Positions 21,056 through 30,909 of a stretch of 64,000 nt of DNA are shown here, one piece after another. Numbering within the stretch: the first letter of the stretch is position 1; each line of letters begins with the position of its first letter. The translations under genes were made by a program, and so were the position numbers. Where the stretch lies: positions 70,313,176 to 70,377,175 of the forward strand of contig CM043969.1 of NCBI GenBank assembly GCA_014529385.2, read 5' to 3'. Below the pieces are notes generated by a model. The model saw only the letters and a program-made list of their open reading frames with translations, ran no database searches and had not been told where the DNA came from. This DNA is from Adiantum capillus-veneris (taxonomy: Eukaryota > Streptophyta > Polypodiopsida > Polypodiales > Pteridaceae).

Positions 21056-23026
21056 TGTCACAAACGGGAGCGCATAACAATATAAAATACATTCGGATAA
21101 ATAGGATTTATCACTTATTACTGAAGCCAGAGGATATAAAGAGAAATAGATAGAGAGAGAGATAAGAGAGTGAGAAAAGAGTGAGAAGATCGACACAGTA
21201 CTGGGGACCAGAAGATGGGCTGGTCCCCCCCCGTAATAGTATCTTTATTATTGAGGAGAAGTCTATACAAGCACTTGAACCGAACGTATTACCACGTTCG
21301 TTCTAGAATAAGACTTGATGGTTCTCGGAAGCCTCGGCTTCCTATTCCTAGGGCAAAGCCCTATTCCAAGGAACTTCCGTTCCTTATTCCAAATCCATGA
21401 GAACCAAGGTTCTCGCCTCTGGATCTCACCTTCCAGACTCGCGGCATGACATCCTTGCAACTCTCTTTTCCAATTCTGTTTCCAGAGTCCTCTTCCCGTA
21501 GAACAACTCTGCTTTCCCGGACACGAAATCCTTACTTGGGAATTCCAACTTTCGGATCACAACTTGAGAGACTACCTCTCTGCGATCCGTGGATCTACTT
21601 CCCAAACTCGGGTATGAAACCCTTGGGCTGATCTGGCTCTAGTTCCTCAGAGCGCTTTTCTCGTGCAGAGGCTCATGCCTTCCTCTGCTCCTACTCCCTC
21701 ACGAAGAGGAAGTACACCTGCAATCAAATACTCTGAGATCATAACATGAAAATCGTTACCTTCAAAGTCTCGACGCTCGAAACGCAACTCGGTTCTCGAA
21801 AAGCCATTCCCTGGAAGAGATCTCTACATAGAAAACCCTCTCTTCCAATCCTACACACAAAAGAGGTGTGTTCTCGAGTTCCTTCTCGTAAATCAGCCCC
21901 GTCTACGACGTTTATGGGCTGAAAACAGAGAAAAACAGCAGCTTGTCGCGATGGAAACACGCTCCGTAAGCACTTCTTCACGAGGAACTCACACACTGGG
22001 TCTTGGGGACATCGGGTACACTTGGGGCAGCCATGGGCATCACCGGCAAACGTCTTCTTTGCGGGTGAACTCTGCAACAACATCTCCTTGCAAAAACTGA
22101 TCCTCCCCTTTGAGTGAGGGCATGTGATGCTCTTATAGCTCCTAGCCACGGGCACGAATCGTTGCTTGCATAGAGATCGCTGCCGTTTTTTTTTTTCCAA
22201 TTTTTTTTTCGTTGTTCTGCCAGAAAAAGAAAGAGAGAAAACGCTGGCTGATCTGTCGCCTTATTGATGGCTGCCCACTTATTAAATGGGCGGTCTGCAT
22301 ATTTTAAAAATAGTCTGAATCTGTCCAAAAACTCAATAAAACCTTATAAGTTAAAAACAATGCTTTCACAACACTTCCCTGGCGTCCCTGGATGCAATCA
22401 CATGCACAGTTGCACTGCAGACATAGATTTCCTCGACTTCCTCGCGGGAAAGCATCTGCTTTCCCGAAAAGCAATCCTGCTTTCTCAAAAAGCATCTGTT
22501 TTTCTTCAAAGTTTCCTCTGAACCCATCTTCATTCAAGTGCTTGCTTTTCCTTGTGCACAATTCTAACACAGTTCGGAATTTCCTCTCGACTATGGATAT
22601 TCCCTTTCCGATGCACCCGTCACCCACCTTGTGACACATCTTTCCTACCGAACTTACGGTACAATCTCCTTCACGATGCTCTATGGCACCCATCCTATGA
22701 CGCATCAGAGATGTCCGTTCTTGGATGGTCGGATACTTCTTTCCGATGCTCCCTGTCACCCATCCGATGTGACGCATCAGAAGTACCCTTTCCTAGTGGC
22801 CTTACAGATATTCCCGTTCTCAGTGCTTCTGTCATTACTTTGAATGACGCACTAGGAATACTCCGTACTCGGATGTCTCCAGTGAGAAAAACCCTCTCAC
22901 TTAAAATTCCAATAATTCATTTAGAATTATTTTTCTTGGTGTTCCAATCGAGAAAACCCTCTCACTTATAAATCCAATAATTCATTTAGAATTATTTTTA
23001 TGTCAGATAAAGCCAATTTAGCAACA
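21056..23026 (-). repeat. Solo LTR V (about 2 kb) nested in X copy 2
   Basis: A 1971-base insertion with TG...CA ends (TGTCACAAACGGG ... TTTAGCAACA) sits between perfect 5-base repeats AACAC (21051-21055 and 23027-23031). No primer site, purine tract or coding region is seen inside, so a solo LTR left by recombination is the simplest reading. The minus orientation is preferred because a TATA-like GCTATAAGAGC and an AATAAAG signal fall in the right order on that strand. A roughly 65-base tandem duplication lies near 22883-23000. Confidence 0.78.
22883..23000. repeat. Tandem duplication within solo LTR V
   Basis: The unit GAGAAAA.CCCTCTCACTTA ... AATAATTCATTTAGAATTATTTTT occurs twice head to tail with a period of about 65 bases. 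Confidence 0.8.
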
Positions 23027-23031
23027 AACAC

Positions 23032-24770
23032 CGTCGTGGTTGACTATCGGGTTGAGAAAGCGACTTCAACAAATGAAAGGCGCAGAGATTGTACTCGATA
23101 AAATTCAGCTTCTTTACTCGATTTTTTTGAGAGAGTTGAATAATGATTGAAGGTCGAATATGTTATGACCTCGAAAAGAACGCCAAGATTTTCTCCTCAG
23201 GTGCTGATTGTTTCTCTGAGGGCCTGCTAGGCGAGCTCGTCCTGAGGATCATACTATTGATTTGATACTTGGAAGCACATCACCGAACTGGCCACCTTAT
23301 CGTGTGGCGCGAAAGGAGTCCCCTTTGCATTTCTTGACACAGAAAGGAGTCCCTTTCTCATGGGGACCCACAGAGGTGATTGCCTTTTAGACTTTGAAAG
23401 AGAAATTGACTACGGGACCAGTTTTGACTTTGCCGGATTTGCAGAAGTCATTCGAAGTAAATTGTGATGCTTGTGGTCGTAGTTTGGGTGCGGTCTTAAT
23501 GCAAGAAGGCCATGTCATTGCCTATGAGAGCCGATTGTTTTCAAGGCCGGAATTGACATCACAGATATATGAGAAAGAGCTTTTGGTGGTTATCCATGCT
23601 CTTACTCAGTGGCGACATTACCTACTCGGAGCCGATTTTACGGTCCTCACTGACCATCAGCTCTTGGAAAAGCAAATGCGGTGGGCAAACATCTTGTGAC
23701 AGTTTCACTTCCAGATTGTCCATGTGCAGGGACATAAGAACTTGGTGGCAGATGCTTTGTCCCGGAAGCGGTTGGTTCTGGCTATTTTCATGATACACCA
23801 TAGAAGCTTCGAGGACCTGGTAGATCAATATGCCACAGATACAGATTTCTGAAATGTATTAAGTCGAATACAAAATGGGGAGGTAGTAGCGAAATATTCC
23901 ATTCGGGATGGCTACTTGATGAAGAAAACGATGTTGTGCGTTACATAGCCGTTGAGGGAAAAGGTTCTCTAACTTAATGCCTCTGTCCACCATTTATGGG
24001 TCATCGTGCATTGATACCACCTTGAAAGGTATGGAGCGATACTTCTTTTGGCAGAGACTCAAGGACGTTGACGATTTTGTACGTAGTTGCTTGGTATGTC
24101 AGAAGGTCAAGTTTGACAGGCATAAAGCACAGGGATTGTTACAGCCTTACCCATTCCCACCCGCCCCTGGGAAACTATTGCAATGTATTTCATTTTTGAT
24201 TTTCCAAAGACACAGACTTGGCACGATGGTATTTGGATTGTTATTGACAGATTTAGCAAGCAAGCTCGTTTCATTCCAGTGAAGAAAACAGTCAAGCTGG
24301 ATCACTTAGCGAGACTGTTCATTGCCCAGATATTCAGATTACATGGCATGCCTGAGACAATTGTCTTTGACACAGATCCCCGATTCACGAGTTTGTTTTG
24401 GAAGGCTATTTGGGAGAACATTGGCTTAGCATGAGATACTATGGACCTTTCCTGATAAAAGAAAAGATAAATGATGTCTCCTTTAGACTGAAGCTGCCCG
24501 ATACTTGGAGAATTCACAATGCTTTTCATGTGAGTCTCTTGAAGCCTTTTAAAGGCCGATGTGCCCGATGATGGGGAGCCACATGAGCAACTCAAAGTGG
24601 AGGAAAGCGAGAAGATACTCGTTCCAGAACAGATACTGGCACATAAAGATAGAAAGATAAAAGGTAAAGCGATAAGGCTGTTCTTGGTCACAAGAACTTT
24701 TCCGCATTGGATGCGAAGTGGATGGAGGAGTCACTCCTCTCCTTTGTCAACAGATTGTCCCGATTTTTGA
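23032..24770 (+). pseudogene. X copy 2: shortened pol
   Basis: The start of the reverse transcriptase region (PEDHTIDLI, PPYRVAR near 23240-23315) passes quickly into the RNase H region (23335-23700), then integrase zinc finger and core (23950-24430) and the chromodomain-like tail (24560-24700). These match copy 1 at about 600-2400. Several internal segments of copy 1 are absent here. Confidence 0.85.
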
Positions 24771-25147
24771 TAATAGAGTCACTGATGTGCCTATTGGGTT
24801 TCAGGGATATTGTGGGATGACAGTATTCTGTTCTAATGACTTTAAGATTTGGAATTCCTGATAATATAATACTGATTTGTACTTGACTTGTTTAAGTGTA
24901 GGAACTGATAGACGAAATGACTGTTGCAATTCGGTCTGATAAATCTCTATAGACATGATTGCAATAAGGATTAGTTAATTGGGCATCTGTGAGGTCCCGA
25001 CTGGATGTAGATGCGACTGCTAAATACGTTGCGGATTTATCATGGTCTGAGATTGGAATGAGTTTTGAATGTGATTTGTCATGTGATGTCCTGTGAAGTC
25101 AAGTGATGTCCTGTGATGTGAGTGTCGATTGGTACATGTGCTAGATG
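24771..25147 (+). other. X copy 2: untranslated 3' stretch, left part
   Basis: This parallels 2540-2950 of copy 1 (GGGATATTG.G.GCTGACAGTATTCTG, GGAACTGATAGACGAAATGACTG). It is split by the hAT element and resumes at 27844-27965. Confidence 0.8.
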
Positions 25148-25320
25148 CATAGTTACAAGGGACGTAGGGGACGGGGCTTAGGGATGCAAAACGGGCGTAA
25201 CCGGGTCGGGGACGGAGCGAGACGGCTGGGAACGGTCGGATTTTCATCCGATCGGCGAAAACGCAGCTTGCTGTACCGGAGACGGACGTCGGCTCTTCTC
25301 GAAGGAGGCCCGCCGTGCAA

Positions 25321-27467
25321 ACATGGTCGTGGTGGGATGAAGTGGACTCTACCACGCGTGGTAAAGGTGGTGGTGCAAGACCATAGACGTGCAAGCTATG
25401 CTTGTACAGGAGAATGGGTGGTGCAAACAAAGTGCGAGCCCATCTTCTTCATAAACCCGGTCACGAGGTGAAGTTTTGCCCTCCAGTATCTCCCGAGAAG
25501 AGGTTGGAGCTTCTTGAGAAGCTCGCAGTGTATGAGGTCGCGGAAGCGGCCAAGAGGGGCCATTTTGTTGCCGTTGATTCCTTCGTCACGGCGACACCGC
25601 GAGAGCAAAGGGAAGCCAACCTTGACTCCACCTCTCAAGCGTTCAATCTACACCGTCCTCTTCCGTTGCGCATTGCCAAAGCACCCTCAACGAAAATTGG
25701 AATCCTAAATTGAAGGAAGAGGTGGATAGATCGGTTGCCAGATTCTTCTTCCACGACCACATTGCCTTCCATGCTTCGTGGTGAGTTTCCCTTGGCATAT
25801 GCACATTGCAATCTCCCATTTTGTGTTCATTATGGGGTCTCCACTCTCGACTCTTCATACTAACACAACATGCTCTATTTTGAGTGGATAGGTCTCCATA
25901 CTTTCGAACCATGGTTACGAAAATAGGGAAATATGGCTCCTCTTATGTGCCACCTTTATCAGAGAGGCTTCGCACCACCCTCCTTGACAAAGAGAAGCTT
26001 GCCGTGGAGAAAGCGGCCGAAGCAACAAAGGATTTGTGGGAGACCAATGGCATCTCTCTCCTTGTAGATGGATGAAGTGACACCCGCAAGCGGTCCATCC
26101 ACGGAGTGGTGGCCTACTCTCGAGGGGAGATGTACTTTGTGGAGTCACATGATGCATCCGATAGTGGCAAGGCCACGGAGATGCTTGCTGCAGAGTGGAC
26201 AAGCACCATAGAGATCACCGGCCCGGAGAATATCCTTTGTATGGTTGCAGATGGAGAGGCGTCAAATAGGGCAGCCTTGGCTATCATTGAGGGCATGTAT
26301 CTCAGCATCCATGTCACATTTTGCATGGCGCATTGCCTCAATAACCTCCTCAAGGACATAGGGAGCTTGTCATGGATCTCACCCACCATTGGTGACACTT
26401 CTCAAATTGTCTTCTTTGTGCTCAACCATCAAAAAGTGCGCCATGAGTTCTTAAAGAGGAGCCACTTGTCCTTGCTCAAATATTCAGAGACAAGATTTGC
26501 ATTCAATTGGCTTATGCTAGGCCGCTTGTCTACATGTGGCTGAGCCTTAAGGGGCCTCTTTCTCAGTGATGAGTTCCAAGCCATGCCGGAATCTACATCA
26601 GCAACAAGATTGAAATGCCGAGAATGGGCCGACGACGTCGCTTGGTGGGAGGAGGTGAAGACTCTTGACGCCATGGTCAAGCCTATTCTACACCTACTTC
26701 GAGTTGTGGATGGCTTGCTACCATGCATCGGCAAAGTCTACGAAGCCATGGATCGGATGATAAAGACACTTGAGAAGCTTGTGCCTGACCCTGTTCAGTA
26801 TGCGGAGATTCATGGCTTGTGTGAGTCGAGGTGGAATGGATACTATTCTCCACTTCATGCGGCAGCTTATGTGCTTGACCCTGAGTTTTAGGGAAGGCGT
26901 CGAGAGACTGACAAGGAGGTGAGCAAAGGATGGCGGCTTGCATTGGAGCGCCTTGAGCCTAGCAGTGACACTAGGCGCAAGATTAGAGACGAGCTACTCA
27001 ACTACAGGCAAAAGAAGGGCTCCTATGGATGTGTAGATGCACAGGTTCATCGCAACAAGATTGGCTTGGTTTTGTGGTGGGAGGACTATGGAGGAGATGG
27101 CCCACATTTGCAGCGCTTGGCTGTTCGTGTCCTTAGCAAAGCATGTACCACTAGTTGCTTGGAGCAACTATGGAGTGTGTACAGCCACATTGCCTCTAAG
27201 AAGAGGAATCACCTTGGGGTCCAGTGGGCCAATGATTTGGTGTTTGCGAGCGCTAACTTGCGCATGCTTTCCAAGAGCGTCACACACAAGGCAGATTCCT
27301 TCACTGAGTGGGAGATGGCACAAGAGAATCCATCTATGGCTGAGACACTTTTGGAGGAACTAGAGGAGGACTTCGAGCCTCAATGCGAGCCTCGCGAGGC
27401 CTCATATGTCGCTGATGACCTCGACTCCGACGACGATATGGAGATTCAGCAGGCGAGCACTTTTTGA
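25321..27467 (+). pseudogene. hAT transposase (BED finger, DUF659, C-terminal dimerisation domain)
   Basis: The protein would bind element ends and cut and paste the transposon. A BED zinc finger lies at 25387-25470 (CKLC, then a histidine and KFC). A probable intron with GTGAGT and ATAG borders spans 25781-25891. DUF659 follows (LLVDG, SDTRKRSIHG, VADGEASNRAAL, HCLNNLLKDIG) at about 26030-26360. The hAT dimerisation segment (LAVRVLSKACTTSCLEQLWS, KRNHLGVQWANDLVF) is at 27110-27260. In-frame stops at 25384-25386, 26073-26075, 26541-26543 and 26889-26891, plus one frame change between the BED finger and 25700, make it inactive. The first two stops look like mutated Trp codons. Few defects suggest a fairly recent death. 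Confidence 0.92.
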
Positions 27468-27843
27468 GTTTGATGATTATTGATCACTCTCGAGTCTAGA
27501 GTCTACTCTTCTAGAGTCTACCTAGCTCTTTGTACTTTTTGTTATTTTTGAGGCTTGTCCTAGGTCCTTTTTGAGCCCTTGTGGCATGCACTTTTCATTT
27601 TGTATCCATCGATGTTTGATTAGCACATTTGTGCCTATATGACTCGTGCTCTTTGGTCTATTTAGTGTAAATTTGTGGTCAAAGTGATGCTCTATGTGTG
27701 GCATGTGTGTAGGTCAAAAAATGCTAGAAAAATTCTTTATTTTTTTGCCGTTCTGAACCTCGTCCCCTTTTCCTGACTTTTGCCGTCCCGTCCCCTTCCT
27801 CGTCTCCGTTCCCGACCCCAACCCGCTGTCCCATGTAACTATG
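27468..27843 (+). other. hAT 3' untranslated and subterminal region
   Basis: About 375 bases follow the transposase stop with no reading frame. The last 90 bases are rich in CCGTCCC/CGTCCCC words, mirror images of GGGACGG words near the left end. Confidence 0.8.
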
Positions 27844-27965
27844 GCTAGATGTGTTGTTCCTAGTGCGTCGGTACTAACAGTCAGTGTCTGCTAAGATAGT
27901 TTATGGCCTCTGTCTGTTTTGCAGGCGTAATCCAGGGCGATTACAATGCTTTCAAGAAGAGGGTA
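27844..27965 (+). other. X copy 2: untranslated 3' stretch, right part
   Basis: After the hAT target repeat this resumes the alignment with copy 1 (GTGTTGTTCCTAGTGCGTCGGTACTAACAG) and ends in a purine tract (CAAGAAGAGGG) right before the 3' LTR. Confidence 0.8.
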
Positions 27966-29044
27966 TGTCACAATCGATGACGTGGCATGGCCCTGGACAC
28001 ACATTCCGGGGGAAATGACGTAATTCTCCCCAAGCAAAGCCAGATGAGCTACAAGAGCGTCCAAGTGCCATTCCCCCCCCGGAGGGGTCAACTTCACCTA
28101 AAAGGGGTTGGGAGGTGCAAACGGGAGACACCACCAACCTCAGCGGACGCCACCTGTGAGCCGACGCCCTTCCAAGCGGGTATGGCATTTCCTAGGGGAA
28201 AACCATCGGGTTTCAAAGGCAGTTTAGTGAGGTGAGCGATAAGTTACTTGGAGGCGGCAACTTCAAAGGGAAGACCGAAGCAAGTCCCGCAATACTTGGG
28301 CCTCTCAACAGAGGTACTTGGTCGCTGTCATGCCCAAATCCAGGTGGCGAAATGGGTCTCTCAAGGCATTAGTCATGGCCCTAAGAGTGTAGATACGGAT
28401 TCCCGTAGTCCAGAGGAAACTAGTGACAAAAGCGTTTGCCTTCGGTTTCTGGGTGCATAGTCCTGGTCGTTCTTCTTGTATACTTTTTTGGTGTATGAGG
28501 GGAGCGGCCGGGCGTGCCCTACCCGACTCCGAAAACAAAAACAAAGCAGCAGACCAGAGACACTCACTGGCTGGACAGGCCCGAAAAATGCGGAAGATAG
28601 GCTGACGTGGTAGTTTGAGATTTCCGACGCAGAATGTGGAAGCTTGCTGGCGTGGCAGGGCGTACGGATTTCGGCTTTTTACGCTGCTGTACGGAATTCC
28701 CAGATTTACTTTGGCTGCTTTTGACTCAGTTGCTTTAATTTTAGAAGCTTTTGATTACCTACTTTTGGGCATCCCTTGTAACTTATAACTTGGTGGGCAG
28801 GGCCCCCACTCCTCAGAGCATCTGGACGCAGAGTCTTAGAGTGAGAACCCTCCCACTCTCGTACTTTGAACACAGATTAATACAAAAAGAAATACCGAAA
28901 GGGGCGCCAGTCTTTGGGGCCAACATCTCTAGGCACGGAACTCTACCGGGCCGTGTCGAATCAAGTGTGAATTGTGAACTGTTTTGAAGTGAATCTCTGC
29001 TATGTCGCGGTAGAATCTTGACTTGGGGTGCCCAAGTTGTTACA
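27966..29044 (+). repeat. 3' LTR of X copy 2
   Basis: The 1079-base LTR runs from TGTCACAATCGATG to GTTGTTACA. About 545 bases (28008-28552) are a foreign module; the remainder matches the 5' LTR at 19240-19601 and the X LTRs at 3063-3999. The R/U5 block lies at 28885-28921. Confidence 0.88.
28008..28552 (+). mobile_element. Second copy of the retroposed module, inside an X LTR
   Basis: From GGGGGAAATGACGTAATTCTCC to an A-rich end near 28535-28548 this matches 8125-8480 inside copia 1. It has about 185 extra bases (about 28070-28255) with a C/G run. Comparison with the 5' LTR shows the host LTR resuming at GCAGCA.ACC.G, with a few host bases lost. No clear target repeat is visible at this copy. 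Confidence 0.7.
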
Positions 29045-29049
29045 GTGAT

Positions 29050-29500
29050 CCAGGCAGAAAAAGTCGCCTCATCACCGCCCTTGCAGAATAAAGTCTTTGT
29101 CTCTAAACATATACCAAATGCAACGGTGAATGATAATTCTTTAAACTTGAAGACTCCAGTCCTTACCTTTAACGATGCAAAGGATAAAACAGATACAGAC
29201 TCTTGCAACATGAATTTAGTCGCTGCAATTGAATCTTTGGACACAAGTTGTTACAGGTGGATATACCTCCAAACACTACTCTGTCTCAGTCTACGACATT
29301 CCTTCAGGAGGATTTTACTGTTTCCAAACAAACCACTGGAATACCTTACACATTTTTAACAAGTGGTCGTCATCCAACAAGTCAGTTACCAATAGTTTCA
29401 CTCGAAGCAGATAAAGATTCAATCTTTTCTTTGCAAAGCTCGAAGTTACAATTGACTTTGACAAAGGCACTAATCAAGTTGCAGATGTGATACATATACT
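29050..29500 (+). mobile_element. Element H, right part
   Basis: Immediately beyond the GTGAT repeat an open, coding-like stretch without known motifs resumes (QAEKVASSPPLQNKVF near its start). Its position argues that it is the part of element H displaced by the X insertion. Confidence 0.42.
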
Positions 29501-30174
29501 TTTGACAAATATAAGACAAGTTGTAGACATGATCAATTTTCAGTTTGGCATGCTAACTGGTCCGACCAGTTCTTGATTGACCGACCTAGATTCCGGATGT
29601 GAGAAACCCGTTCGACCGCAAACGTTTCACACTGGCCATGCAATGTCCATTTGCATCTTTTCAAGGGTTTTGGGGAAAACAAGTAAAAAAAAAAATTAAA
29701 AAAATATGTAATACATATTTAAAGAAGGCAACAGGAAACATTCCTCCTGGTGACAATTTCTTCCACTTGGCACTTGGACTCTCTTTTTGACTTATGTAGA
29801 GGAGCGACGAGTGTGGCCTTCGGGCCATTTTTTACTGACTTGCTTTCTCTTATGCATTTATGGACTTCCCTAATTTTGACCTCTATCTTCAGTCTGTACG
29901 TGAGTATACATGTATTTGCAGTTTGTCGACCTCACTCTTGTTGCGATGTAGCGGATTAAAAATTACAATGTTATGATGCATGAACATGGACCTCTAGACT
30001 CTAGAGTTTGGGAATGTGTGCATTAAATTGTGATATGGTTTTTGATGTTTGATGTCTCCAAGTGTTGGCATGCTTTTCCTATATTTTAGGGTACTACATG
30101 CTATTTCTGGGATCCGAGTTGCACTTTTTTCGTACTTTTGTACCTGTATGTGTTTCACATATGGAAAAACTAAT
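29501..30174. other. Gene-free stretch
   Basis: A+T-rich sequence with an A run at 29686-29703. I see no gene or recognisable element. Confidence 0.5.
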
Positions 30175-30533
30175 TGTATAATGAGGTCTACCTAGAGCTC
30201 GTATTTAAATTTTTGAAGAAAATACGAGCAAAAACAAACTGGGTTAAGCACACACATGCTCGAAACATGCTCCACATTCTCAGCTGGTATGGGAATGTAA
30301 CTTCCTGTCATATTAGTCCTAAGCTATATGCTTATGCTTGCAAAAATATTCTAGCATCAGATTGTGCCGTGTACAATCACTTGTGCGAAGAGAGCTATGC
30401 CTGGATATGCAGGTCTGTGAACAGGCTCACAAATGTGCCAGTGCTAGATCTCTTATGCTAATGTAGTGTATGGATTGGCTCTGGTTCGTAGTAGCATGTC
30501 CACATGGCTCATCAAGCCCATGTGCACGTGACA
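30175..30533 (-). repeat. LTR-like relic related to 4790-5036
   Basis: The segments GGCTCACAAATGTGCCAG and GTAGCATGTCCACATG plus the terminal ATGTGCACGTGACA parallel the short LTR at 4790-5036. On the minus strand it would start TGTCACGTGCACATGG. Overall similarity is weak and no target repeat is evident. Confidence 0.4.
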
Positions 30534-30909
30534 TTTCAAGGGTTGTGTAGGTGGTGAGGTCTTCTGTAGTTAATCAGTTATGCCTGCTGGTCACTCCTTT
30601 TTTCTACCTTTACTGATGATTTTGACTGGTGCTGTTCTGTGGGGAGGTGGTGCAATGTGTCTTGTCCAGTTTGTTTTCTTTTTAGAATCTGTGTGCAGGG
30701 CTCCTCTAGAGCTTAAGATCTACAAATCACGACCTCTGTATTTACTTGAGCGTGGGGTCTGAATCAACTGTGTTTCTCTGCCGAGGAACAAACCCTTCTG
30801 TTACCAAGCATTCAATACAACATGAATGATATTTGGATTTGCGTTTATTTGTCCTCTGCTTTAGCAAAAAGCTATGTATGTGATGAACTCTTCTCTTTTC
30901 TTGATGTAG
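30534..30909 (+). other. Sequence upstream of the first visible TRAPPC6 exon
   Basis: This is presumably intron: it ends in a pyrimidine-rich stretch and TGATGTAG, a good 3' splice site directly before the exon at 30910. No upstream exon was found in it. Confidence 0.55.

Larger units (their letters stand above)
25148..27843 (+). mobile_element. hAT DNA transposon with intact ends
   Basis: A 2696-base element is flanked by a perfect 8-base duplication GCTAGATG (25140-25147 and 27844-27851). Its ends are a perfect 10-base inverted repeat, CATAGTTACA and TGTAACTATG. The subterminal regions are rich in GGGACGG-type words in inverted orientation, plausible transposase binding sites. The empty site can be read from X copy 1 near 2940-2955 (TGCTAGATGTGTGTTCC). 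One transposase gene fills most of it. Ends look mobilisable, but the gene carries stops. Confidence 0.95.
19240..29044 (+). mobile_element. Gypsy chromovirus X copy 2 with nested insertions
   Basis: This is a whole X-family insertion bounded by TGTCACAA...GTTACA ends and a perfect 5-base target repeat GTGAT (19235-19239 and 29045-29049). It shows a 5' LTR, gag, protease, a shortened pol, the 3' untranslated stretch and a 3' LTR. It carries a solo LTR at 21056-23026, a hAT transposon at 25148-27843 and a retroposed module at 28008-28552. Without these it would be roughly 4.6 kb, so parts of pol are gone. The copy is a fossil with about ten breaks, and it is older than the three elements inside it. 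Confidence 0.9.
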
